In this document: positions 23,076 to 30,739 of the stretch, piece after piece | How positions within the stretch are numbered: the stretch's first letter is position 1 | Layout of the letters: each line of letters starts with the position of its first letter | Assembly (NCBI RefSeq): GCF_003722315.1 | Contig: NZ_CP033580.1 | Span: forward strand, 2,384,501-2,448,500 | Length of the DNA: 64,000 nucleotides | Reading direction: 5' to 3' | Source: Thermoanaerobacter ethanolicus JW 200 | Lineage (GTDB): Bacteria; Bacillota; Thermoanaerobacteria; Thermoanaerobacterales; Thermoanaerobacteraceae | Program-made: the position numbers and the translations under genes | Notes under the pieces: generated by a model | Databases searched by the model: none | Seen by the model: the letters and a program-made list of their open reading frames with translations, nothing else | Told to the model about the DNA's origin: nothing

Positions 23076-23920
23076 TTTTTTATCAACTCCAATGCATCAA
23101 TCGTCAACTTCTCAAATATTCCTTTTACCTCTTCATTAACCTCAATCAACAATTTCCCTTTTGAATAAGCCTCTGCAAACTCTTTTTTAAAAGGAATCTT
23201 CGCTAAAACTTTTATGCCTTCTTTTTCGCAGTATTCCTCGATAATATTGTCCCCTTCCCCAGCTTTATTAATGACAGCGGCCATAGGAATGCCCATCTGT
23301 TTTACAAGCTGTACCGCTAAATCAAAGTCGTGCAAACCATAAGGAGTAGGTTCTGTAACCAGAATGCACAAATCACTTCCTTCAATAGAATGTATAACTG
23401 GGCAAGAAGTCCCTGGCGGGCTATCCACTATTACAGGTTTATCTACATTCTCAATCAATTTATTAATCTCTTTTAAAATAGGCACTCCAGTCGCTTCTCC
23501 ATAATTTAATTTTCCGTCTATAAAATCCACGCTTTGGGCTTTGCCCTTCCTTATCGTACCAATAGGTTTGTATTTTTCTACTATGGCATCATAAGGACAC
23601 ATCTCAAAACAAGCTCCGCAGGAATGACATAAGTGGTCAAACACGAGAATTTTTTTGATTAATTTTGTTAAAGCTCCAAATCTACACGCTTTTACACACT
23701 CACCACATAATGTGCATTTGTCGGAGTTTATTTCAGGTATTATGACTTCAACCGTTTTTTCATCTTCTATTTGAGGATTTAAAAATAAATAGCCATTAGG
23801 CTCTTCTACATCGCAATCAACATACAGGCTATTATTAAAAGTTTTGGCAAGGTTAACAGAAACAGTTGTTTTTCCTGTCCCACCTTTACCACTCAATACA
23901 GAAATCTTGACTCTTCTCAT
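23072..23920 (-). CDS. MinD/Mrp-type ATPase with inserted 2x[4Fe-4S] ferredoxin domain (first copy)
   Basis: 282 residues from ATG 23920, with AGGAG 8 bases upstream; a TTG two codons earlier is too near the ribosome site. VLSGKGGTGKTTVSVNLAK is the Walker A, CTLCGECVKACRFGAL and CHSCGACFEMCPYDAI are the cluster motifs, and VDSPPGTSCPVI is the switch. Paralogue and probable partner of the next gene. The pair is flanked by NifX-type proteins, an Orp-like arrangement seen in many anaerobes. Confidence 0.92.
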   Translation of the reverse strand: MRRVKISVLSGKGGTGKTTVSVNLAKTFNNSLYVDCDVEEPNGYLFLNPQIEDEKTVEVIIPEINSDKCTLCGECVKACRFGALTKLIKKILVFDHLCHSCGACFEMCPYDAIVEKYKPIGTIRKGKAQSVDFIDGKLNYGEATGVPILKEINKLIENVDKPVIVDSPPGTSCPVIHSIEGSDLCILVTEPTPYGLHDFDLAVQLVKQMGIPMAAVINKAGEGDNIIEEYCEKEGIKVLAKIPFKKEFAEAYSKGKLLIEVNEEVKGIFEKLTIDALELIKK

Positions 23921-23934
23921 CTTCAATGCTCCTT

Positions 23935-24297
23935 TTAATGATGGTGATGTCCTTGATTTGTCGCTTCTGTTATCTTTTCAAGGCTTCCATTTTTAAAAAG
24001 CTCTATGTTTGTTTTTACATCTCCTTCTATTGCTTTATAAACTGGAATTTCTGCTGCTTTAAATACTTCCATAGCGTTTGGTCCTACACTGCTTGAGATG
24101 AGAACTTGTACGCCTTCATCTATAAGAGTCTGTGCCGCTTTAGTGCCCGCACCACTGCTTTGGGCTACTGCAGCGTTGTCAATAACTTTATAATCCATCG
24201 TCTCACTATCAACTATAATAAAATATTGAGCTCGTCCAAATCTTGAATCCACCTTAGCTTCAAGAGTTTTTCCTTCTGAGGAAATAGCTATTTTCAT
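23935..24297 (-). CDS. NifX/NifB-type cofactor-binding protein with a terminal GHHHH
   Basis: 120 residues. AISSEGKTLEAKVDSRFGRA start and SSSVGPNAMEVFKAAEIPVY core; the tail ends GHHHH. First gene of the cluster, with promoter and two CATATG operators just upstream. ATG 24297 has GGAGG 6-7 bases upstream. The role is inferred as an Fe-S or metal-cofactor carrier, like the other two family members in the operon. Confidence 0.9.
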   Translation of the reverse strand: MKIAISSEGKTLEAKVDSRFGRAQYFIIVDSETMDYKVIDNAAVAQSSGAGTKAAQTLIDEGVQVLISSSVGPNAMEVFKAAEIPVYKAIEGDVKTNIELFKNGSLEKITEATNQGHHHH

Positions 24298-24314
24298 ATT
24301 GCATCCTCCATTTC

Positions 24315-24375
24315 ATTATTGACATATGTTACTTACATTTATTAATATATTATTATTTTTGTCATATGTCAATAA
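24315..24375 (-). promoter_or_regulatory. Promoter of the NifX/MinD operon with two CATATG operators
   Basis: On the minus strand TTGACA (24372-24367) and TATATT (24349-24344) are 17 bp apart. The -35 lies in TTGACATATGACAA; a second site, TAACATATGTCAATAA, lies past the start site at 24315-24330. Both are one or two bases from TTGACATATGTCAA, the perfect palindrome before the Fur-like gene. Confidence 0.75.
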
Positions 24376-24491
24376 ATTTATTAAACAAAAAGCGCACTTA
24401 ATCTGTTTTACTATAACACTTTAGCCAAATTATATCAAATTAAAGCATAAAAATAAGCAGCCACTTGCGTGACTGCGACTTTTAAAACTAA

Positions 24492-24851
24492 TTATTCCTC
24501 TTTTTTATCGTCTTTTTTCTCTAATTGGTCCAATCTTTCTTTTATATATTTTAATTGGTCTTCCAAATATTTTGCTTCAGCACTTAAAACATCTTTTTCA
24601 TTTATATTGTAGCCAGGATATTGAGGATACCCATAACCATACCATCCTCTTGCCCAACCAGGAAGTCCTGTTAAATAGTACATATGTCTAAATCCTCTTC
24701 CTCTGCCGAACCAACCGAAGCCTCTGCCAAATCCCCAGTATGCTCCTACAGGATTTAAATAACCAGGTACATTATATCCTGAACAATATCCTAAGCCTCT
24801 TCCTGTTCTTGGGCCTAAACCCATTGGACCTGTTCCATCTCCTCTTGGCAT
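24492..24851 (-). CDS. DUF5320-family Gly/Tyr-rich protein
   Basis: 119 residues starting MPRGDGTGPMGLGPRTGRGLGYCSGY, a start typical of DUF5320 proteins, followed by a Gly/Phe/Trp/Tyr-rich stretch and a C-terminal coiled coil (AKYLEDQLKYIKERLDQLEK). Function unknown; genes of this type commonly sit beside NifX/MinD clusters in anaerobes. Its own promoter carries the same operator motif as the cluster, so coregulation is likely. Confidence 0.8.
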   Translation of the reverse strand: MPRGDGTGPMGLGPRTGRGLGYCSGYNVPGYLNPVGAYWGFGRGFGWFGRGRGFRHMYYLTGLPGWARGWYGYGYPQYPGYNINEKDVLSAEAKYLEDQLKYIKERLDQLEKKDDKKEE

Positions 24852-24873
24852 ATCAATCCCTCCTCTTTTATTT

Positions 24874-24928
24874 TGGTCATATGACCATTACCTAGTTATA
24901 TAATATCACTGTTATGGACTTATGTCAA
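24874..24928 (-). promoter_or_regulatory. Promoter of the DUF5320 gene with CATATG operators
   Basis: On the minus strand TTGACA (24928-24923) and TATTAT (24905-24900) are 17 bp apart. The -35 begins TTGACATAAGTCCA, close to the palindrome. TGGTCATATGACCA (24874-24887) is a perfect palindrome just downstream. Confidence 0.7.
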
Positions 24929-24999
24929 TAATATTTTACCCAAAAAAATATTTTTTATTGTTGAATTTTTAAATTCTTTCACTTATATACTTCACTATA

Positions 25000-26763
25000 T
25001 TATTTCAACATATTTAAAACATGCTCTAATTCTTCACGTATTTTTTCAATATCTTTTAGCAATGTCTGATAACAAGCTTTTTCTCTTTCGAAGCTATCTC
25101 TATCAAATTTATAATCCTTTATTGACTTAGCAAGTAGTTCTTTTACAGTATCATACATCGTTTGTAATTTAAAATTCATATCTTTTTCAAATTCACTAAA
25201 ACTTTCTTCAATCCTTGTTAATAAATCATAACGAATGCGACCTATGTTTCTGTCAACATCAATGTCTACTCTATCTAAAATCCTTTTTAAAATAATTTTT
25301 CCAGCAAATTTTTTAGGCAAAAAATAGGTAAAATACACAGGGTCTATTTCCAATGCACCAACATCATATCCTATCTTGTATGTAAATTTACTCTCTGCCG
25401 TAATACCACCTACGCTTTTAAAATATTCCAGATTTATGCCGAACAATTCGTTTGCTACTGTTTTTACTTCATCAATGACTGCATTGAGCCTTAAAAGATA
25501 AATAGACAAAGCTTTACTATATTGTTCTTCAATATCCCTTTCAATATGACCTTTTAATTTTTCAAATTCTTCTATAATAGCTCTTTCGAGGTACTTTTCA
25601 AGCTCTTTTTTCTGATTAATTCGACTAAAGTCACGAATACCGTGGTAATATCCTTTTATCTTTTCTGATACTCTTATACTGATAAACTGTTTATATTCTT
25701 CCATCTTTTTATCAAAATTCTGTAAAATATTTTTCATATCACCTTGAAACAATAAGGATATTTCTTTTTTGCTTTTTTCAACTTCTTTAATAAAGTTCTC
25801 AAAAGATTTTATATTAGATTCAAGACGCTCTAATGGAATTTGTTTCAATTTTATACTGCTTTCAAAAAAAGTTTGGCACATCGAAATAATTCTTTCAATA
25901 TTTTTGGCATAGCTTTCAAGCAACACTTTTTCTTTTTCTTTTATTAAAAAATTCTGCAAATCATTTTCCAGCTTTTGAGTTCCACTCTTTTCAATTGCTT
26001 TATTATCTTTTGATATTTTGCCTTCTAATGCCAATTTAGCAGAAATTGGATAAATAGAAATGTTATTATTCTTTGTAATTTCTCTTACAATATTTTCATT
26101 AAAATTGATTATTTCCTTTAGCTCCATTTCATTTACATAGTCAATTTTATTTAAAACAAAAAATATTTTATTAACATTTTCAGATATTTTAGACAAAAAC
26201 TCCCTTTCCAGTTCACTTATAGGAGGGTCTACTGAAAGCAAAAAAATCACAGCATCAGCTTTATTTATATAACTATATGCAACATCTGTATTATGTTTAT
26301 AGACTGAACCAATTCCCGGTGTATCTATGATTACTACGTCATTACTTATAAACTCAAAAGGATATCCTATATGTATTTCCTTGACTCCTTTTATGTTTTT
26401 AGGGTTGTTTTTTTCTGTGCAATACAAATCCAATTCTTTAATGTCAATATTTTCACTTCTGCCATCATCATATAGAACTTTTGCCCATATATCAGGGCTA
26501 TATTGGATTTTTGTTATAACAGATGTTAAAGGAACAACACCTGTTGGAAGTATATCAGCTCCTAACATATAATTAGTAAATGTTGATTTTCCTCTTTTAA
26601 ATTGTCCTAATATCACAAGATAAAAAATATTATTGCAAAATTTATTTTTAACTTCTGAAACAGCTTCTCCTACTGCTTTAATATTGATATCTTTTGATAT
26701 TCTTTCTATTTTTTCAAATATCACATCTAAACTTTTTTTAATCTGGTCATATTGTTTCTTCAT
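25000..26763 (-). CDS. Dynamin-family GTPase
   Basis: 587 residues. GTPase motifs in order: P-loop GQFKRGKSTFTNYMLG near residue 53, switch I Thr in PLTSVITKIQY, DTPGIGS, and NKIDYVNE. Long helical segments follow, with a short hydrophobic patch (FTYFLPKKFAGK) as a possible membrane-contact paddle. Bacterial dynamin-like proteins bind and remodel membranes and can protect against membrane stress. ATG 26763 has TAGGAGG upstream. A fluoride-type riboswitch ends 73 bases before the start, so expression is probably fluoride-induced. It seems monocistronic. Confidence 0.88.
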   Translation of the reverse strand: MKKQYDQIKKSLDVIFEKIERISKDINIKAVGEAVSEVKNKFCNNIFYLVILGQFKRGKSTFTNYMLGADILPTGVVPLTSVITKIQYSPDIWAKVLYDDGRSENIDIKELDLYCTEKNNPKNIKGVKEIHIGYPFEFISNDVVIIDTPGIGSVYKHNTDVAYSYINKADAVIFLLSVDPPISELEREFLSKISENVNKIFFVLNKIDYVNEMELKEIINFNENIVREITKNNNISIYPISAKLALEGKISKDNKAIEKSGTQKLENDLQNFLIKEKEKVLLESYAKNIERIISMCQTFFESSIKLKQIPLERLESNIKSFENFIKEVEKSKKEISLLFQGDMKNILQNFDKKMEEYKQFISIRVSEKIKGYYHGIRDFSRINQKKELEKYLERAIIEEFEKLKGHIERDIEEQYSKALSIYLLRLNAVIDEVKTVANELFGINLEYFKSVGGITAESKFTYKIGYDVGALEIDPVYFTYFLPKKFAGKIILKRILDRVDIDVDRNIGRIRYDLLTRIEESFSEFEKDMNFKLQTMYDTVKELLAKSIKDYKFDRDSFEREKACYQTLLKDIEKIREELEHVLNMLK

Positions 26764-26835
26764 AATCTCACCTCCTAGCCACAGTATAATCGAAATTCAG
26801 ATATGGAGTGACATTTTTACTTTACTATCACCCCC

Positions 26836-26921
26836 TAAAAAGCAAAATAGTTCCTACTGGCTTTTACACCAAGTAGGAACTATCAGCCTTTCGGCGGTTG
26901 AAGTGAGTTCCATCACTTTTT
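26836..26921 (-). promoter_or_regulatory. Fluoride riboswitch (crcB motif) with terminator, upstream of the dynamin-like gene
   Basis: The minus strand reads AGTGATGGAACTCACT, then TCAACCGCCGAAAGGCTGAT, then AGTTCCTAC. This matches the crcB/fluoride motif part for part: first stem with GATGG, the AACCGCC...GGCTGAT stem, and the terminal CCTAC strand. GGAAC in the first loop pairs with GTTCC, the diagnostic pseudoknot. The terminator ATAGTTCCTAC/GTAGGAACTAT followed by TTTTGCTTTTT (26836-26883) reuses the pseudoknot strand, so ligand binding would prevent termination. Confidence 0.92.
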
Positions 26922-26938
26922 ATACAATTGTCAATATC

Positions 26939-26967
26939 ATTATACCCAAAATGTAAAAACTTTGCAA
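26939..26967 (-). promoter_or_regulatory. Promoter for the riboswitch-dynamin transcript
   Basis: On the minus strand TTGCAA (26967-26962) and TATAAT (26944-26939) are separated by 17 bp, with the start expected about 10 bases before the aptamer. Confidence 0.75.
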
Positions 26968-27113
26968 GATAGTAAAAGCTAAAGATATGCGTGCATTATA
27001 TTTTTTGTTATATGATATAATGAAAGCAAGGGGAGGTTTATTAAACTGTGACTTTCAAAGAATAAGCATAGAAAAGTGGATAAAAATTTAAGTTTTAGAA
27101 AGGATGAGAAATT

Positions 27114-27743
27114 ATGCCTAAAATATCTGCTTTTGAAAAACATTTTGACAGATATGAAGAATGGTTTGAAAAAAATGAATACGCCTATCAATCGGAATTA
27201 GATGCTGTAAAATTGCTTATGCCGAAATTTGAAAAAGGGTTGGAAGTAGGAATCGGAACTGGAAAGTTTGCAGTACCTCTAGGTATAAAAAGCGGAGTAG
27301 AACCTTCTTATCAAATGAGAAAAATAGCTTTAGAACGGGGTCTTAATGTGGTAGATGGAGTAGCAGAAAATCTTCCGTTTGAAGACAACTCTTTTGACCT
27401 TGTTTTAATGGTGACGACTGTATGTTTTGTAGACGATGTGCTAAAATCCTTCAAAGAATGTTTTAGAGTACTTAAAAATAGCGGTACAATTTTAATAGGC
27501 TTTGTAGATAGAGAGAGCACAATTGGCAAAATATATCAAGCAAATAAAGAAAAAAGTCTATTTTACAAAGAAGCAACGTTTTATTCTACAAGTGAAATAG
27601 TTGAATTGCTTTACGAAGCAGGATTTAAAAATTTCAATTTCTCACAGACCATTTTTAAAAAACTTGATGAAATAAAAGAAAAAGAACCTGTAAGATATGG
27701 CTTTGGCAAAGGCTCCTTCATAGTAATAAGCGCTAAAAAATGA
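27114..27743 (+). CDS. Class I SAM-dependent methyltransferase
   Basis: 209 residues. SAM-binding LEVGIGTGKFAVPLG near residue 45, then GVAENLPFEDNSFDLVLMVT and FKECFRVLKNSGTILIGFVD, the order of motifs in Methyltransf_11 proteins. The substrate is unknown. ATG 27114 is preceded by GAAAGGATGAGAAATT. It is divergent from the dynamin-like gene, with a TATAAT-like box near 27017. No link to fluoride is visible on this strand. Confidence 0.85.
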   Translation: MPKISAFEKHFDRYEEWFEKNEYAYQSELDAVKLLMPKFEKGLEVGIGTGKFAVPLGIKSGVEPSYQMRKIALERGLNVVDGVAENLPFEDNSFDLVLMVTTVCFVDDVLKSFKECFRVLKNSGTILIGFVDRESTIGKIYQANKEKSLFYKEATFYSTSEIVELLYEAGFKNFNFSQTIFKKLDEIKEKEPVRYGFGKGSFIVISAKK

Positions 27744-27760
27744 TATTTGAACTACACTTT

Positions 27761-28186
27761 TTAAAACAAAGCTTTTATTACGTTGTCTAAAAAATCCCCT
27801 TCTTTGGGTTGCGTATCCTCTTTTGATTCTATTTTTTCTATCAATGTACCTGATAAAACAATTTGCACATTTTGATTTCTATCCACAATTATTGAGATAG
27901 GTTCCAAAGCTCCGCTAAGTATACCTAAAATAACCATTATCTGTGAAGGGGTTAAGACTCCCTTCTTTTTTTCATCTCCTCCTTTTCCACCTGTATTATC
28001 TTTTTCACCATTTTCCCCATTCCCTTTATCACCATTCCCTCCATCTACATCAGGATGTTCTCCACCTTCTTCATCTTTATCCTCCTCCTTATTTTCTTTT
28101 TGACCATTCTCTTCGCTATTTTCCCTTAATCCTAGCTTTAATAGCAAATCTTTCAATTGGGATTCTAAATTATCCGATGAAAACAT
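27761..28186 (-). CDS. Hypothetical acidic, low-complexity protein
   Basis: 141 residues. An N-terminal amphipathic stretch (SDNLESQLKDLLLKLGLREN) is followed by a Glu/Asp/Gly/Asn-rich linker of about 50 residues and a hydrophobic C-terminal region (SQIMVILGILSGALEPISII). No family recognised. ATG 28186 is preceded by GGGGGAG. It follows a 43-residue single-helix membrane protein in the same direction, so the pair may work together, possibly in sporulation or at the membrane; that is speculation. Confidence 0.6.
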   Translation of the reverse strand: MFSSDNLESQLKDLLLKLGLRENSEENGQKENKEEDKDEEGGEHPDVDGGNGDKGNGENGEKDNTGGKGGDEKKKGVLTPSQIMVILGILSGALEPISIIVDRNQNVQIVLSGTLIEKIESKEDTQPKEGDFLDNVIKALF

Positions 28187-28213
28187 GTATTTTCTCCCCC
28201 TATAACTTTTATG

Positions 28214-28345
28214 TCATCTTATTGGCAGTGGAAAAATTATTATCGCTGGCTCTTCAGGTTTTGCATAACCCAAACCGAAATAGAGAATCAACGAAAGTAC
28301 AATTACAAGCAAATAAGCATTTAATCCTTCTTTTTCTTCTTTCAT
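28214..28345 (-). CDS. Small single-helix membrane protein
   Basis: 43 codons from ATG 28345 (weak AGAGTGATCG upstream): a charged start (MKEEKEG), one hydrophobic helix (AYLLVIVLSLILYFGLGY), then KPEEPAIIIFPLPIR. It ends 28 bases before the next gene in the same direction. No family recognised; codon usage and a proper membrane-helix layout suggest a real gene. Confidence 0.45.
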   Translation of the reverse strand: MKEEKEGLNAYLLVIVLSLILYFGLGYAKPEEPAIIIFPLPIR

Positions 28346-28421
28346 AGCGATCACTCTTTTCATAAAATTTTATATACTCATTTTTACATATGATTTTATA
28401 GTTTGTCTTGTGCTTGTACTG

Positions 28422-28461
28422 AATAATAAATATAGGCCTCCACATTAGTATGGAAGCCTAT
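28422..28461 (-). terminator. Intrinsic terminator after bpsA
   Basis: On the minus strand ATAGGCTTCCA pairs with TGGAGGCCTAT (one mismatch), followed by ATTTATTATT; the stem overlaps the bpsA stop codon. Confidence 0.75.
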
Positions 28462-29534
28462 GCTTTGTCTCCTCTGTATATTAAAGCTTCTTCGTCTACG
28501 TATAATTCACAAGGTTTATATTCATTTTCAATTCCTTTTGAATCTTTTAAGGTCTCTATACGATACATAGAAGACCGGTACCAATTAAGTTTTGGCTCTA
28601 CTTGCACAAATTCATATTGTTTACCTACTGTATTTAAAAGATAGTCCCAATTTACATAATGATTAAAGTTATGGATAATATCTGTCACTACCACTTTAAA
28701 TTTACTTGCTAAAATTTGCTGGAAAACATTCCACTTTTCCAATGAGGCCTCTATCGACGTCAGTCCAAAATACCCCGCACACCCTTCTTTGGAAAGAGCA
28801 GAAATCCCTCTTCCTATGCAAATTTCCAAAGCTTCTATAGTCTCTGGCGGGTCAGTAATAAAAGTATCAAAATACCCTACATATTCCTCTGGTAGTTTGT
28901 CTCTAAAATCGTATTTCATGGCTTTTATAGGCAGATTATATTTATTTGCCACCTCATTGATGTATTCCACTAGTCTATCGTCTATTTCCATCACAACAAT
29001 TTCCGTTGGCATACCTGAAAGTCCTGCTGCTATACTTACAAGGTCATCATCACCTAAAACTAAAAGCTTTTTCCCCTCTAAATCTCCTCTTTCAGCCAGG
29101 AGAGCTATTCTGCCCACCACTGTTTGTGTCGTAACAAAACCTTGGTCATAATCGCTAATAGCTTTTGGGCGATTTACTGTCACTTGGTCAAATTTTTTGA
29201 TCAAGTCTTCTAATTTAGAAAAGTTTATCCCTCGTCCTTCACACGCGTGACAAGTATATGTTCTTTTTGGAGCTATTTTAAGACTCACAAGATATTCTAA
29301 ACCTTTAGAATTAAATTTTATATCTCCATTTTTCTCAACTTTCAACAAATTTTTTTGACGTAGTAACTCAATTATTTCTGCTACAACTGAAAAAGGTTTT
29401 TGTGAAAGAGTTATAATCTCCCAAAAATGCGGAGTTGCTGCAGCAGCTGACAATATTTTTTCCACATCCTTAGAGGAAGTCATAACCCCTGTTTTTTGGT
29501 AGATTTGGTGCGCTATATCTTGTAGACTTTCCAT
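28458..29534 (-). CDS. bpsA: N4-bis(aminopropyl)spermidine synthase (branched-chain polyamine synthase)
   Basis: 358 residues. The N-terminal part is winged-helix-like, then CHACEGRG. The SAM-type fold has VLGDDDLVSIAAGLSG, VMEIDDRLVEYI and DTFITDPPETIEAL. The GDDD and DPPE motifs are those of BpsA from Thermococcus and Thermus, which adds aminopropyl groups to spermidine to make quaternary branched polyamines that protect nucleic acids at high temperature. Length fits. Its presence supports a thermophilic host. A CsoR-like sequence lies about 50 bp upstream. Confidence 0.88.
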   Translation of the reverse strand: MESLQDIAHQIYQKTGVMTSSKDVEKILSAAAATPHFWEIITLSQKPFSVVAEIIELLRQKNLLKVEKNGDIKFNSKGLEYLVSLKIAPKRTYTCHACEGRGINFSKLEDLIKKFDQVTVNRPKAISDYDQGFVTTQTVVGRIALLAERGDLEGKKLLVLGDDDLVSIAAGLSGMPTEIVVMEIDDRLVEYINEVANKYNLPIKAMKYDFRDKLPEEYVGYFDTFITDPPETIEALEICIGRGISALSKEGCAGYFGLTSIEASLEKWNVFQQILASKFKVVVTDIIHNFNHYVNWDYLLNTVGKQYEFVQVEPKLNWYRSSMYRIETLKDSKGIENEYKPCELYVDEEALIYRGDKA

Positions 29535-29582
29535 CTTCTCACCCCCATAATAGTATTTCTACAAGCTTTTTACACCTTCAAA

Positions 29583-29599
29583 ATACCATACAGGGGTAT
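29583..29599. promoter_or_regulatory. CsoR/CstR-like palindrome upstream of bpsA
   Basis: ATACCATACAGGGGTAT resembles the B. subtilis CsoR operator pattern (TACCC-N4-GGGGTA) with one mismatch in the left arm. It lies 49-65 bases before the bpsA start. Function is uncertain. Confidence 0.35.
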
Positions 29600-29677
29600 A
29601 TTCCATTTAAGCCAATATTTAGGCCAGCACATAAAATTATACATTTAATTGAATAAAAAAGTCAAGAGAGGTCAAAA

Positions 29678-30652
29678 TTACGTAGTCTCCCTCTCTATCA
29701 GAGTTATAGGCAAAATATTTTCTTTTTCCACCTTTTCACCATCTATTTGGCGTAATATCAGTTCAATAGCTTTTCTTGCTATTTCTTTAATTGGTTGTCT
29801 TACGGTTGTTAAAGATGGAACTACCAAATTAGCGACATTTATATCATCATAACCTACAATTTTCAAATCTTGAGGTATTTTTTTATTTAACTCTTTAGCC
29901 ACACTTATTACAGAAGCAGCGATTAAATCGCCACTGGCAAATATACCGTCAATGTCTGGATGTTCTTTAAAAAGGCCTCTTACTATTTTTTTATATTCTT
30001 CTATCTCAAACCTGTTTAACTTTGTTTCTACAACAAAATACTCAACATTCTCTTGTGTTGCTACCTCTTTGAACGCTTTATAACGATTATTTGCCGGTGT
30101 ATTCAAAATCAATGGGCCGCTTATGTGAGCAATTTTTTTACATCCCTTTTGTATTAAAAGTTTTGTAGCCAAAATTCCACCTTTATAATTGTCTGAAGCT
30201 ACATAAGGTATATTGGAATAATATCTATCAATTGCCACAATAGGAAGTTTCACATTTAAATATTGCTCTGCTTCTAAGGTATGACTGCCAATAATTATAC
30301 CATCAACTTGATGCCTTTTCAGCATATCTATATACTCTTTTTCCTTGCTACTATCTTGCCCAGAATTGCACAACAAAATTTTATAACCTTCTTGATAAGC
30401 ATAATATTCTATATAACCGGTCAATTCTGCAAAAAAAGGGTGCGCTACATTGGGAATTAATAAACCTATTAAATAGGATTTTTTTCTGTATAAGGACCTT
30501 GCTAACTCGTTAGGCTGGTAATTTAACTCTTTCATCGCCTCATAAACTTTTTTTCTCGTTACCTCGCTTATATAGCCTCTGTTATTTAAAACCCTCGATA
30601 CAGTCGTAACTGTAACTCCTGCTTTTTTCGCTACGTCTTTTATAGTTGGCAT
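29678..30652 (-). CDS. LacI-family repressor of the sucrose operon
   Basis: 324 residues from ATG 30652 (GAAGGTGATAGAC upstream). LacI helix-turn-helix and hinge: MPTIKDVAKKAGVTVTTVSR and VLNNRGYISE, then a periplasmic-binding-type sensor domain (LIGLLIPNVAHPFFAELTG; GYDDINVANLVVPSLTTVRQ). Last gene of the sucrose cluster and the likely ligand of the two operators near 36.45 kb, giving autoregulation if the operon is one transcript. The effector (sucrose, fructose or a phosphorylated form) is unknown. Confidence 0.88.
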   Translation of the reverse strand: MPTIKDVAKKAGVTVTTVSRVLNNRGYISEVTRKKVYEAMKELNYQPNELARSLYRKKSYLIGLLIPNVAHPFFAELTGYIEYYAYQEGYKILLCNSGQDSSKEKEYIDMLKRHQVDGIIIGSHTLEAEQYLNVKLPIVAIDRYYSNIPYVASDNYKGGILATKLLIQKGCKKIAHISGPLILNTPANNRYKAFKEVATQENVEYFVVETKLNRFEIEEYKKIVRGLFKEHPDIDGIFASGDLIAASVISVAKELNKKIPQDLKIVGYDDINVANLVVPSLTTVRQPIKEIARKAIELILRQIDGEKVEKENILPITLIERETT

Positions 30653-30739
30653 GTCTATCACCTTCTATTACTACTTTTTGTCTCCTCTTCTATTATACCT
30701 TTATCGTAATTACAATTAAAGTCTTCATAATGGCATATT

